Source: Oscillospiraceae bacterium (lineage in GTDB: Bacteria > Bacillota > Clostridia > Saccharofermentanales > Saccharofermentanaceae). Taken from it: a stretch of 58,554 bases of DNA. A program made the position numbers and the translations under genes. The notes under the pieces were generated by a model. It was not told the origin of the DNA and searched no databases. It saw only the letters and a program-made list of their open reading frames with translations. The stretch lies in contig CACWXL010000021.1 of NCBI GenBank assembly GCA_902764825.1, positions 1 to 58,554 on the forward strand, written 5' to 3'. Positions 34,848 to 44,149 of this stretch are shown here, piece by piece (position 1 is the stretch's first letter; every line of letters starts with the position of its first letter).

Positions 34848-35657
34848 TTATCCGAACGTCTCCAATGCCTCATCGATATTTATGTCCGAATATTCGACCT
34901 CACAAGAAAAAACTCTGGCGACATCGGCAAGCCCGCATCCCTTAAAGACCAGGTCAGTCAGAAGATAGCATGCTTCGGCAGCGAATCTGCCGGCACCCTT
35001 ATATCTGTAGAGCAGGTATGCCGCAAAGTTCGCAAACGCCTTCTCATTATCCAGGATAACCTTATCCTCGTCTTCTTCTGAGACCGGCGCTTCGATGATC
35101 TTCTCCAGAAGCCTGCTCCACTTGGGATCCATAACTTCCATCCCGTCGAAGATCTCCGCGCGGATCTTGGACCCTGCCCTTCTGCCGCCGCTTATCGCGG
35201 AAAGTCTCCCGGTAAGAGGCGCGGATGTGTCGAAAACAGCCTTCACGTAATCCGGGAGTTCCATTTTCGAACCATCGTCAGAAACAAGACAGAACGGCGC
35301 ATCTGCGTCCAGGATGAGCCTGCACGCCTCTTCGCAGACAAGCCCGATGCCAGCTTCGATATGGTCTTCGAAGTCATTGTAGAATCTCGGGTGCTCCCTG
35401 CAGATGTCGCAAAGATAATCTTCGCCGTGCCTGATTATCATCTCGCAGAGATTGTCATCCCTTAAGTAAGGACATCTTCCGTCTTCTTTGAGGACAAAAC
35501 ACCCGTCAGAGATCGTGCCGGAGACTTCAGGATCTTTGCTGAAACGCTTAAGCGATTTCTCATCGATTCCGATGACCCAGCCGGCGCAGCATGTGTGAAG
35601 GCAGGCTCCGGCCTTGCACGCAAAGTCTTTGTAATAATTCGGCCAATAAATCGTCAC
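34848..35657 (-). CDS. FliB/YkgJ-like Cys-rich protein (flagellin lysine-N-methylase family)
   Basis: 269 residues. The Cys pattern CKAGACLHTCCAGW near residue 14, then GRCPYLRDDNLCEMIIRHGEDYLCDICREHPRFYN and LVCEEACRLIL, is that of the FliB family and likely binds a metal or iron-sulfur cluster. FliB methylates flagellin lysines, but no flagellar gene is in the window and this protein is shorter than classical FliB. Its substrate is unknown. It starts with GTG at 35657; the RBS is weak. It stands alone. Confidence 0.75.
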   Translation of the reverse strand: MTIYWPNYYKDFACKAGACLHTCCAGWVIGIDEKSLKRFSKDPEVSGTISDGCFVLKEDGRCPYLRDDNLCEMIIRHGEDYLCDICREHPRFYNDFEDHIEAGIGLVCEEACRLILDADAPFCLVSDDGSKMELPDYVKAVFDTSAPLTGRLSAISGGRRAGSKIRAEIFDGMEVMDPKWSRLLEKIIEAPVSEEDEDKVILDNEKAFANFAAYLLYRYKGAGRFAAEACYLLTDLVFKGCGLADVARVFSCEVEYSDINIDEALETFG

Positions 35658-35785
35658 GATAATAACACTCTCTTTTTTTATCAGATATCTATACTTAAGT
35701 TGTAAGACTAGGAATACTGTCCGCGCTTATTATACCCAACCGCGCGCGAAAAGAGAAAGAATCACTTAGTCGAAAGGGTGACAAT

Positions 35786-37141
35786 ATGGGCGCCTTCAGG
35801 GATAACGACAAAGATCGGAATAGAGATCCGAATAACATGAGATCCGGCAGCACGGGTTCTGATAACTCTGCGCCTGAGAATGATAATGCCGGCACTGCCA
35901 AAGGAAACGGCGGGAACGGCTTTGAATATCCCGGCCTCTCAAATCCCAACACAGGTTCAGGCACACCTGACATTTCCGGCGACGGCTCAGGCGCCTCCGA
36001 TAATTTCGAATACGGTGACGATTCGGTAGCCGGCGAATATGACGTCAGGGAATCTCCGGTCTTTAATTACGGCGGCTCGATCCCTGAGACAATCGGTGCT
36101 TATTACGGCAACGAGACCCGTCAGGACAGATATGCCAGGGATTCCTTCAACGAAGGATACGGCTACGAGACAGTTCCTGAAGTCGATTATTCCGAAGTAG
36201 TAAATGAACAGTTATCCGCTGAGTTCGGTCAGGACAGTGCTTCCTCTGAGCCTCAACATCCGGAATCAGTGAGCGCACAGCAGGAAGATCCCGGCACTCA
36301 GCAGGCAGAAGGATATGAACCTGAATATCCGGGCAGTTACGGCCACCACGAATCGCAGGCGGATGAGCTTGATTCATTAAGAGCATACGGCAGTGAAGCA
36401 CATAGATACGATACGGACGATGACCCCAATATCGCAGCAAACGGAATGCCATTTATCGATGAAGACGATGCGGAAAGATTGTCCGCCCTGCCCGCAGGCC
36501 ACGGCCCCAATAGAATAGCGGGAAGCATAATCGTAAGCGCCATCGCACTTGCCGGCATCATCGGCATCTTTGTTTTCGCGCTCTTCTGCGACCGAAGGAA
36601 AACAAATGACAACAGTGCCGCCGGCTACGTTGCACCGACAACCAAAGAAGAGGTTACGACCACGGCAGAAGCAACACCAACGGCAACTGCTACTCCGACA
36701 CCCGTTCCGACAACAACACCCACACCGGAACCCACAGCAACTCCGGTGCCCACAAATACTCCGACACCCAAACCGCAGCAGATCTACTGGCCTGTCGCAA
36801 AGAAAACAACTCCGACTCCGACACCGACGCCCACAGTTGAAGGCGGTACAGGTGAAGGTGGAAGCACAGGCGCAGGCTCAGGTGAAGGAAGCGGCACTGG
36901 CGAAGGTGGTACGACAGAAGGTGGCACAACTGAAGGCGGCTCCGGCAGTGAAGGCGGCGGCACAACTGAAGGCGGAAGCACCGGTGGTGAAGGCGGCACA
37001 ACTGAAGGCGGCGGCACCGGCGGTGAAGGCGGTTCAGGCTCAGGCGAAGGCGGCGGTAGCGGCTCCGGTTCAGGCTCCGACACAACTCCCGATGTCGGCG
37101 GCGGCTCAAATAACGAACCTCAGACAGAGGCTAACCCCTGA
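35786..37141 (+). CDS. membrane-anchored low-complexity surface protein
   Basis: 451 residues. About 240 residues rich in Gly, Asp, Ser and Tyr form a disordered, probably cytoplasmic region. A single helix (IAGSIIVSAIALAGIIGIFVFALFC, about 247-271) is followed by a Thr/Pro/Ala linker with TPTPTP repeats and then a Gly/Glu/Thr/Ser tract (GGTTEGG-type units) to the end. There is no catalytic domain. It may be a cell-wall-spanning anchor or spacer. AGGGTGA precedes the ATG. It is separated from the following GT-C gene by 340 nt. Confidence 0.8.
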   Translation: MGAFRDNDKDRNRDPNNMRSGSTGSDNSAPENDNAGTAKGNGGNGFEYPGLSNPNTGSGTPDISGDGSGASDNFEYGDDSVAGEYDVRESPVFNYGGSIPETIGAYYGNETRQDRYARDSFNEGYGYETVPEVDYSEVVNEQLSAEFGQDSASSEPQHPESVSAQQEDPGTQQAEGYEPEYPGSYGHHESQADELDSLRAYGSEAHRYDTDDDPNIAANGMPFIDEDDAERLSALPAGHGPNRIAGSIIVSAIALAGIIGIFVFALFCDRRKTNDNSAAGYVAPTTKEEVTTTAEATPTATATPTPVPTTTPTPEPTATPVPTNTPTPKPQQIYWPVAKKTTPTPTPTPTVEGGTGEGGSTGAGSGEGSGTGEGGTTEGGTTEGGSGSEGGGTTEGGSTGGEGGTTEGGGTGGEGGSGSGEGGGSGSGSGSDTTPDVGGGSNNEPQTEANP

Positions 37142-37481
37142 TCTGACCTTTTTTTCGAGAACTGCTCAATTTGATTTGCACACTCCCACGAGTATAATAA
37201 CGCTTAGCAGAAAGAGAACGCTTATGCGCCTGTGACGGGCCAGGCATGTATCTTTACAGGCTTCGCAGGCAGCCGGTACATGTACGGTCTTGTACATTCA
37301 AGTATTTACTTGAATTTAATAATTTCTCTTTCTGCTTATTTATTTGCGCTGCTCCGGTGCAAAAACGATTTCTTTCCCTCCGGTAATCAATACGCCAACC
37401 GTTCCTTGCACGCCCGTTTCCTTGCAAGGTTTTATTGCTTCCTGATATACTGTTTTTATCTTTAATCAGCAGGGACAGATC
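37142..37481. other. 340-nt gap holding the promoter of the second GT-C gene
   Basis: Contains a 9-bp inverted repeat ATTCAAGTA-TT-TACTTGAAT at 37296-37315, next to a GTACATGTAC palindrome, with T-rich sequence after it; it may be the terminator of the gene before or an operator. A 77-codon open frame at 37232 lacks an RBS and is rejected. Confidence 0.5.
37422..37451 (+). promoter_or_regulatory. promoter of the second GT-C gene
   Basis: TTGCAA (37422-37427), an 18-nt spacer and TATACT (37446-37451), about 30 nt upstream of the ATG. Confidence 0.6.
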
Positions 37482-38888
37482 ATGAGACTTAAGTTATCAA
37501 AAAAAGAACGGGTAGCACTGGTTTTGGTCCTTGCAGTATATCTGTGCGTTGCCATTTTTACAGGACTGCACCACGAGCCCTGGGCCGATGAGGCGCAGTC
37601 ATGGCTCATTTCCCGCGATAACAACATCTTTGGAATAATGCAGGCTGTTCGTTATGAAGGCACCCTGCCTTTCTGGTATTTCATCCTGAAGTTCTTCCAG
37701 ATGTTCGGTCTTCCTTACGATTATGCCTTTGTTGTCCCGATGATATTTACCACTCTCGGCATCATACTGCTTTTCATGACCGATGCTCCGTTTATGTGCA
37801 AGATCCTGTTACCGTTCTCATTCTATGTAATGTATCAGGAATCGGTAATCGCGCGTCAGTACTGTCTCGTCTTCCCTGCCTTGATGCTGCTGGTGCTGAC
37901 TTACAGGGAACGCCATTCAAAGCCTGTCAGATTCTTTCTTTCTGTCTTTGCCGTCAGCATTTCAAGCTCTTACGGGTTCATGATCGCGTGCTCCTTCATG
38001 CTTTGGGAGTTCATCTGCTTTATCAGGGAGCATTTAGGCCGCGCGAAGACATCTGAAGATAACGATCAATCTCACTCACGCTTCCGCATCTCTTTCTGGA
38101 TCACGGCGGCACTGCTTCTTATCACCCTGATCATGTCCATTCCGCCCGACGATTGTTCTTTCGGTGTCGGCGCAGGCAAAGGGTTCATCTTCTCATTTAC
38201 CGAGACCTTCCTGTTCCGTGTTGACAGCACGCTTAAAGCAGTCATCTTTATCATTACATTCCTGACCGCAACGGTGCTTTATTTCCGGAAGAATATCCTT
38301 CAGGTACTGGTCTATGCAGGCCCGCTTGTACTGTATATGGCGCTGTTTTACAGCAGGATATGGCATCTGGCATATCTGTTCTTTCTGTTCGTTGCTCTCA
38401 TGCTTATCTTCAAAGCTGAGCCTGCACCTGATGCCAAGGGCTCGAAAAAGCTCCTCCGCGCCGTGCCCGGAATCTACTTTCTGATCCTTCTTATCATCCA
38501 GTGCGCAGCAGGCTTTTATGCCTCATATCTTGAATACCAAAAGCCCTACAGCCCTTCCAAAGCCGTGACAGAGTTTGTACGGCCGTATATAGAATCAGGA
38601 GCAAAAGCTGACAGCCTGAGTTACCATCCGGTATCAGTCCAGCCTTATTTTGACGGCAATATCTTTTCGAACAATCCGACAGAAAAGAGCTATTACATCT
38701 GGAAAGAAGAATACACCTACAGCGAGCTGTCCTCTCCTGAAGCAGATATCATCATTACACCGTATGATGAATTTGCAGATCCTGATGACCGGTACGACAT
38801 GTACGGCTTCCACAGCTTTATTGTTTATAAATTCTGCGCGTTCGAAGACAACTGCCTGTCGGTCTATGTTAAGAAGGATCAGAACTGA
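37482..38888 (+). CDS. GT-C-type polytopic membrane protein, paralog of the gene at 10168
   Basis: 468 residues with about ten helices and a C-terminal soluble end. After the first helix it carries [20 protein letters not shown], almost the same as its paralog, then YEGTLPFWYFILKFFQ and a shared ARQYxxVFPAxM segment. A GT-C glycosyltransferase role is likely by the acidic loop motif; the donor would be a polyprenyl-phosphate sugar. Unlike its paralog it has its own promoter and is not in an operon with an epimerase. AGGGAC lies before the ATG. Its stop is one base from the stop of the convergent lipoprotein gene. Confidence 0.75.
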   Translation: MRLKLSKKERVALVLVLAVYLCVAIFTGLHHEPWADEAQSWLISRDNNIFGIMQAVRYEGTLPFWYFILKFFQMFGLPYDYAFVVPMIFTTLGIILLFMTDAPFMCKILLPFSFYVMYQESVIARQYCLVFPALMLLVLTYRERHSKPVRFFLSVFAVSISSSYGFMIACSFMLWEFICFIREHLGRAKTSEDNDQSHSRFRISFWITAALLLITLIMSIPPDDCSFGVGAGKGFIFSFTETFLFRVDSTLKAVIFIITFLTATVLYFRKNILQVLVYAGPLVLYMALFYSRIWHLAYLFFLFVALMLIFKAEPAPDAKGSKKLLRAVPGIYFLILLIIQCAAGFYASYLEYQKPYSPSKAVTEFVRPYIESGAKADSLSYHPVSVQPYFDGNIFSNNPTEKSYYIWKEEYTYSELSSPEADIIITPYDEFADPDDRYDMYGFHSFIVYKFCAFEDNCLSVYVKKDQN

Positions 38889-38889
38889 T

Positions 38890-41277
38890 CTACTTTGCCT
38901 CAGACAACAGCGTAGTCACACGGTTCTGGATAAGCTTACATACTTCATCAGAGCTTTTTTCGCCGGCAAAGAAAGCCTGTGCTTCCTCCTTAATGATCGT
39001 AAGGACAGCCTGATCAGTATGGACCGGCCTGTGGATATTTTCGACGGCATTACTGTACTGCGATGCCATTTCTTCTGATAAAGGAGACCGGTTCTTCATC
39101 ATGTCCGTGTTCTTATAGATATCAGAGAATTTCTCATATTCAGCGATATTATCCGCAATGACAGCATCAGTTCCTGCACGAAGTACCGAGATTCCGGCCC
39201 GGAAAGAGAATCTGTCCTCCGAATTAAGAAGGAAAGATACGAAGTCCCACGCCTCTTCCGGACACTCCGAGAATGCCGAGATTCCAACAGATGTCTGCAC
39301 CTCAGCTGCCAAACCGCACCTGCCGGAAGAAGGCCATCCGGTCATAAGCGGATCTTTGCTGCACAGCGACTTATAAACAGCAAACGACTCGAGATCGTCA
39401 GCCGAAAAGCCCGTCAGCGCACACTCTCCGGCCTGCACGATCAGAACATCCACGCCACCGTTAAAAGTTATGTCATCATATTTTTCAGATAGTCCGAAAA
39501 CAGTATCTTCACCGGCTTTACCGCCATATTTTTTCGCAAACTCCAGGAGCTTTAAAAAATCCACGCTGCCAAAGTCCGCCTTGCCGCTGCTAAAGTCCAC
39601 ATAGTGGTCAAAGTCAACACTGATCAGTCCCTCAAGTATTTCCATAGGGGACATCATTGTCGGATATGTCTTGTCGGCTATCGATTCCAGCTTCGCGTCC
39701 ATTTCATCGATCGTCCAGCCGTCAGGTCTTCCCAAAAGATCCGGATTTCCGAAAATGCCTTTCATTTTCACGTTAAGGGGCAGCTGGTAAAGCTTCCCGC
39801 CGGATTCATAGGCGCGGAAGATATTGTCGTAATATTTTGTGCGGTCGATGCCTGTCTTCCCGTCCAGATATGGATTGAGGTCTAAGAGGATATCGCCGGA
39901 ATTAAACTTAGTGAACTCCGCACAGTTCAAAAGCACGTCAGGGCCGTTTCCCGACTTCATGGCAAGGAGGAGCTTATCAGCAGAATCTGCTCTGGCCTCC
40001 TCAAGACCGGGAACTTCGCTCACCTGCTCATAGACCACGATACGCGCCTTGCTCTCAGGACTCTTGTTATATTTATTGATCACAGACAGGAAAGCTTCTT
40101 CAGCACCGTCAGAGCAGTAAGCCGCATAGACGAGCCTTCTGCCGGCATAAGGATTCTTATCTTCTTTGTGAAAGCGCGTAAGATACACGCGGTCAACTGC
40201 TAACGGCCCATCGCCGCTTGTTTCTTTATAAAGGACAAGAACATCCTCACCCTCGCACCTTATGTCAAGCACTGACTCCGGTGAAGTGAAATCGGTATAT
40301 TCGTATTTCAGCACCGTTTCTGTCGTGCCGGAAAGGAAATCGCACTTAACTATCTCTTCTATCCCGTTCTCCGCGAAATACAGGTCTCCCCGGCCGTAGA
40401 TCTCCTCAGGTGCGATCGCAGACAATTGCGGTGAACCGGTCTTCCCTGTATTTACATCCACTTCTGAAAGCGTATATTTCTCAGTCTCCCAATATTCTGT
40501 CAGGATATAGCATTTGCCACCTGCACAGTAGAATCGGCTGCCGTGATCTTCCGCCGTTTCCTTTGACAGGATCTTTCCTGAAGGATCCATGACCAGGATC
40601 CCTGAATCACCAAGAAAAAGCAGATTACCGTTATCTGCCTCAGTGATATCGATTATATGGCCAAGATATGCAGCCGCTTCGGTAAGCAGGATCTCCTCAA
40701 GACGGCCACCGGTGCCGGAGAAAAATACCAGCTTATAGTCATCTTTCTCGATCAATTCATCCTTCTTTTCATTGATCTCGTAACTGTTGACCTCCATTAC
40801 AATGCCGATCCTGCCGTCCTTTGTAACAAAAGACTCCACGGGAGCCTCCGTGCTGTCAAACAAGAAATTCCCTGTCATCTCCCCGCTCATGGAAAAGATC
40901 GCCAGGCCTCCGACAGTTGTATTATTCTGGATCTCAAAATAGCGTTTCAGTTCTTTTGCTTTATACACATCAAGACCGTTTATCTCTTTTTGGTCTTCTT
41001 CTGACAGACTGTAACCCGCTGAATATGTAACATAGATGCTGTCACCTGCAATTCCGCTACTGAATGATCGGAATCCTTCAAGTTTTCTGGTCTCATCGAT
41101 CGGTATAAAGAGTTCTGCCGTAGTGTCAGTGAAATACGGATCAGTCTCCTTCACGTATTGCTGCCTTGGCGTTCCGTCCGGATTCTTAGGTCCTTTCTTA
41201 CTGCAGGACATAGCAGGCAGCGCCATAGCACCGCAAAGTACAGCGGCCAGACACCGCTTAACTGCTTTGTTGATCAT
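38890..41277 (-). CDS. large lipoprotein: beta-propeller-like N-terminus plus solute-binding domain
   Basis: 795 residues. Signal peptide with lipobox AMSC (Cys25). Residues about 50-390 resemble a sensor or propeller domain with repeated short strands (IGIVMEVNSYEI, GNLLFLGDSGILVMDPSGKIL). From about 395 it reads YAGRRLVYAAYCSDGAEEAFLSVINKYNKSP, then PDVLLNC, YLDGKTGIDRTKYYDNIFRAYESGGKLYQLPLNVKMKGIFGNPDL, a family 1 solute-binding fold. No permease or ATPase is adjacent, so it may serve a transporter encoded elsewhere or a sensor. A paralog with the same plan is at 50002-52227. It converges with the GT-C gene. Confidence 0.78.
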   Translation of the reverse strand: MINKAVKRCLAAVLCGAMALPAMSCSKKGPKNPDGTPRQQYVKETDPYFTDTTAELFIPIDETRKLEGFRSFSSGIAGDSIYVTYSAGYSLSEEDQKEINGLDVYKAKELKRYFEIQNNTTVGGLAIFSMSGEMTGNFLFDSTEAPVESFVTKDGRIGIVMEVNSYEINEKKDELIEKDDYKLVFFSGTGGRLEEILLTEAAAYLGHIIDITEADNGNLLFLGDSGILVMDPSGKILSKETAEDHGSRFYCAGGKCYILTEYWETEKYTLSEVDVNTGKTGSPQLSAIAPEEIYGRGDLYFAENGIEEIVKCDFLSGTTETVLKYEYTDFTSPESVLDIRCEGEDVLVLYKETSGDGPLAVDRVYLTRFHKEDKNPYAGRRLVYAAYCSDGAEEAFLSVINKYNKSPESKARIVVYEQVSEVPGLEEARADSADKLLLAMKSGNGPDVLLNCAEFTKFNSGDILLDLNPYLDGKTGIDRTKYYDNIFRAYESGGKLYQLPLNVKMKGIFGNPDLLGRPDGWTIDEMDAKLESIADKTYPTMMSPMEILEGLISVDFDHYVDFSSGKADFGSVDFLKLLEFAKKYGGKAGEDTVFGLSEKYDDITFNGGVDVLIVQAGECALTGFSADDLESFAVYKSLCSKDPLMTGWPSSGRCGLAAEVQTSVGISAFSECPEEAWDFVSFLLNSEDRFSFRAGISVLRAGTDAVIADNIAEYEKFSDIYKNTDMMKNRSPLSEEMASQYSNAVENIHRPVHTDQAVLTIIKEEAQAFFAGEKSSDEVCKLIQNRVTTLLSEAK

Positions 41278-41335
41278 CCCGTCAATACCCCCATATTGTT
41301 TATCAGAATTACCCTATTATATTCGGTTCATAAAA

Positions 41336-41365
41336 AAGACTGCCCCATAAATATGAGGCAGTCTT
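41336..41365 (-). terminator. terminator of the GH43 gene
   Basis: AAGACTGCC and GGCAGTCTT form a 9-bp stem followed by TTTT on the minus strand. It lies between the GH43 stop and the upstream end of the lipoprotein gene. Confidence 0.8.
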
Positions 41366-41388
41366 ACGCTATTTTTATATCTTAGCCT

Positions 41389-42369
41389 TTACTCGTGATC
41401 GTAAGGATAGATCTTCTCGATCGTGCCGTCCTCAGCGATGTTGAGCTTTGTGAACTTGACAGATCTCTTGTGTGAGCATCCGCCGGATCTCTTTGCATCG
41501 TGATAGAAGAGATACCACTCGCCGTCGATCTGAACGATTGAGTGGTGTGTTGTCCATCCGATAACAGGCTCCATGATCCTTCCCTTGTATGTGAAGGGGC
41601 CTTCAGGTGACGTGCCTTCTGCATAGCAGAGATAGTGTGTCGTTCCTGTGGAGTATGAGAAATAATACTTTCCGTTGAACTTGTGCATCCACGGATCTTC
41701 GAAGTAACGGCGGTCTTCGTCGCCTGCCTTGATGGGCTCACCGTTCTCGTCAAGGATCGTGATCATCTTCGGAGCTGACTTGAAAGCCGTCATGTCAGGT
41801 GTGAACTCGGCAACAAGAGCAGCGAGAGCCTTATCGTCGCCCTCAGGTCTTCTCTCATTCGGATTGAATGAACCTGACTGCCACATCTCGAGCTGGCCGC
41901 CCCAGAGTCCGCCGTTGTAGCACCAGATCCTGCCGTCATCGTCCAAGAGGACTGCGGGGTCGATGCTGTAGCTGCCCTGAATGTAATTCTCCTGCGGCTT
42001 GAAAGGTCCGACAGGTGAATCTGACTCGGCAACGCCGATCCTGAAGATGTCGTCCTTATCCTTTGCAGGGAAAACAAGATAGTACTTGCCGTTCGTGTAG
42101 ACAGCATCAGGTGCCCAGAGCTGTCTTGATACCCACGGGATATCGTCTTCGCTGATAGCAACGCCGTTGTCGACGCATTCGCTGTCAAGGCTGTCCATCG
42201 AAAGGATGTGATAATCCTTCATTACGTACTGCTCGCCGTCATCATCCTCAGGGATGTCCAGGTCTTCGTCGTGTGAAGGATAGATGTAGATCTTGCCGTT
42301 AAAAACATGTGCGGAAGGATCTGCAGTGTAGATGTTGGTAACAAGGTCTTTGCGCTCGTTCTTTTTCAT
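41389..42369 (-). CDS. glycoside hydrolase family 43
   Basis: 326 residues, intracellular, one five-bladed propeller. The catalytic base Asp is in IYTADPSAHVFNGKIYIYPSHDED near the start; the second Asp is in SYSIDPAVLLDDDGRIW; the acid Glu is probably in the RYFEDPWMHKFNGKYYFSYS segment. Family members are arabinofuranosidases or xylosidases that trim plant cell-wall oligosaccharides, in keeping with the pentose operon at 21-27 kb. The second of two ATGs (42369) is chosen because AAGAGG is better spaced to it. Confidence 0.9.
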   Translation of the reverse strand: MKKNERKDLVTNIYTADPSAHVFNGKIYIYPSHDEDLDIPEDDDGEQYVMKDYHILSMDSLDSECVDNGVAISEDDIPWVSRQLWAPDAVYTNGKYYLVFPAKDKDDIFRIGVAESDSPVGPFKPQENYIQGSYSIDPAVLLDDDGRIWCYNGGLWGGQLEMWQSGSFNPNERRPEGDDKALAALVAEFTPDMTAFKSAPKMITILDENGEPIKAGDEDRRYFEDPWMHKFNGKYYFSYSTGTTHYLCYAEGTSPEGPFTYKGRIMEPVIGWTTHHSIVQIDGEWYLFYHDAKRSGGCSHKRSVKFTKLNIAEDGTIEKIYPYDHE

Positions 42370-42477
42370 ATGCACCTCTTGTTCACAAAAATAGTAGTCC
42401 GTACTTTGATAGTAACATTTATCGGGGTGCCATGTGAAACTTTTATTGCTAAAAGATATACCGTTCTTGCTATTTCT

Positions 42478-42954
42478 TCAGCAGGCGCCGTTCTTCGAAT
42501 TATACTCGTTAAGCTTGTCAGTATAGACTTTCGAGCGCTTTCTCATGATCAAGAGGTCTATCAGCAAACAGCAAATATAGCAAATTGCGACAACTATGCC
42601 CAGGACGATCCACAGGGTGACGGTACCTGCGCTCGAGAATATGTTCATCCAGTAGAACATCAGTATCTCGACCGGAATGAACAGCGCGAAGAACACCGTC
42701 AGATCAAAGACGAACCCTCTCTTCTTCATGAGCTTTGTGAAGAACGCGAAAACAAAACATGCCGAACCCCACGCGCAGAGCAAAAAGATCTTGAGCAGCA
42801 TATCGACTCTCATAGCCGGGAATTCGGCCACGCCGTCACTAAATGATATTCCATTAAGCAACACGCGTCCAAGCGCGTAACAGAGCACGAGCCACGAATA
42901 CGAGAACGCCAGTGCGTTCCTGAAATAAACCAGCAGTTTCTTGATATCTTCCAT
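42478..42954 (-). CDS. DUF3021 membrane protein
   Basis: 158 residues with four helices. DUF3021 genes lie next to LytTR regulators in Firmicutes and are thought to modulate them. Here the gene follows the LytTR gene by one base, as usual for the pair. It has no recognisable catalytic residues. Confidence 0.8.
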   Translation of the reverse strand: MEDIKKLLVYFRNALAFSYSWLVLCYALGRVLLNGISFSDGVAEFPAMRVDMLLKIFLLCAWGSACFVFAFFTKLMKKRGFVFDLTVFFALFIPVEILMFYWMNIFSSAGTVTLWIVLGIVVAICYICCLLIDLLIMRKRSKVYTDKLNEYNSKNGAC

Positions 42955-42955
42955 A

Positions 42956-43396
42956 TTATCCGTCCAATCCGATCAAAGCCTTAAGCTGTTTAACATTTCT
43001 TCTTGAGATGACCACGACCTCGCCGTTCGTCAAAGTCGCAAGGATGTTGCGCGTGACTTCGGGCTTAAGCTTTGTGATCTTGTTGAGGTTCACGATCACT
43101 GATTTCGAGCACCTGAAAAAAGTCTTGCCGTCCAGCATTTCCTCGAGCTCATAGAGCTTCTTATCCGTCTCATACACATTGCCGGGCGTATAAAGGAAGG
43201 TCTTCTTATCGACTGCTTCGATATAAAGGATCTGCTCTACGGCGATCGTATGAGCCTGTCCTTCCGACGAGCCGATGATACGCTCATCGAACCTCCTGAT
43301 ATAACGCTCCAGCCTCTCCGTCTCGGAAGTGATCTCACGGCAGTGGATCTCCACTGCCGTGCCTGATTCTAAGTCCTGCCTGATCGTGACCTGCAT
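42956..43396 (-). CDS. LytTR-domain transcriptional regulator
   Basis: 146 residues. The C-terminal LytTR DNA-binding domain has EQILYIEAVDKKTFLYTPGNVYETDKKLYELEEML and FFRCSKSVIVNLNKITKLKP. There is no receiver domain, so the regulator is likely controlled by the adjacent DUF3021 protein or by expression. The ATG at 43396 has AGGAGA upstream. It is second in an operon of three minus-strand genes. Confidence 0.88.
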   Translation of the reverse strand: MQVTIRQDLESGTAVEIHCREITSETERLERYIRRFDERIIGSSEGQAHTIAVEQILYIEAVDKKTFLYTPGNVYETDKKLYELEEMLDGKTFFRCSKSVIVNLNKITKLKPEVTRNILATLTNGEVVVISRRNVKQLKALIGLDG

Positions 43397-43431
43397 CACT
43401 GTCTCCTGTTATCCCTCAGTATTATGAATCA

Positions 43432-44043
43432 TTATAATTCATCCTTTACTTTCTGTGCACGGTCAAGTTTCCTGCATTCGATCATAAGCAGTACACACAT
43501 AACGGCCTGGCAGGCGATCATGAAGATGCCAACATAGATCTCGGGAGCAAAAATGGATATGATCATCGCGCCGAGCGTCGTAACTATCGATGTAACAAGA
43601 TATGTCTTGCTCTCGTAGAGCCATGAGAACGGCAGCAAGTGTGCTCCGAATACCATCGCGAAAAGCATCAGCATCGCATCGGGCTTCTGCGAGAACGACC
43701 ACATGACGATAAGCAGATACAGCATCTGATTCAATGTGTTGAGCATCCCCAGCTTATTAAACGGATTCTGCCTCTTTGTGAAGAGCTTTGCACCCGTGAT
43801 AAGTGAGAAGATCACTGCGCCCGGCATCAGGAACGATGTGCAGTAGAACGTGTAAAGGTTCTTAGTCATGATGTCCACGGGAAGCGTTCTTACGATCGTA
43901 ATAGCTGTCCAGATGACAACCGATGTCAGCATGAAAGGCAGTCCCTTCTTCTGAAGCATCATAGCCTCTGTCTTAAGCTCTCTGTAATCTGTGCTGAGAG
44001 AATCTCTCTTTGCGTTGATCTTTGTGTTTGTAATGTCTGTCAT
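43432..44043 (-). CDS. membrane protein, possible DUF7010 family
   Basis: 203 residues with six helices (AIVRTLPVDIMTKNLYTFYCTSFLMPGAVIFSLITGAKLFTKRQNPFNKLGML). I recall similar sequences as DUF7010 but cannot verify it. The ATG at 44043 is set by a perfect AAGGAGGT site; longer in-frame extensions toward the repeat array are not real. First gene of an operon with LytTR and DUF3021, so it is probably a target or partner of that regulator. It reads away from the array and RT. Confidence 0.75.
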   Translation of the reverse strand: MTDITNTKINAKRDSLSTDYRELKTEAMMLQKKGLPFMLTSVVIWTAITIVRTLPVDIMTKNLYTFYCTSFLMPGAVIFSLITGAKLFTKRQNPFNKLGMLNTLNQMLYLLIVMWSFSQKPDAMLMLFAMVFGAHLLPFSWLYESKTYLVTSIVTTLGAMIISIFAPEIYVGIFMIACQAVMCVLLMIECRKLDRAQKVKDEL

Positions 44044-44149
44044 TTTCTTGTACCTCCTTGGTTTTGAGGTCATTCTATCGGGAGGGTTTGCGACGCTCAA
44101 TGGTTCGCGGCGCAAGCGGTACAAGGAACGGAGTAAGTGGTACAAAAGG

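Noticed and set aside
37232..37465. 77-codon open frame upstream of the second GT-C gene
   Set aside because: No RBS, and it overlaps the promoter and an inverted repeat. The composition does not look like a protein.
42390..42402. AGTCCGTAC near the GH43 start as a further repeat unit
   Set aside because: Only a single 8-9-nt match with no partner arm 39 nt away.
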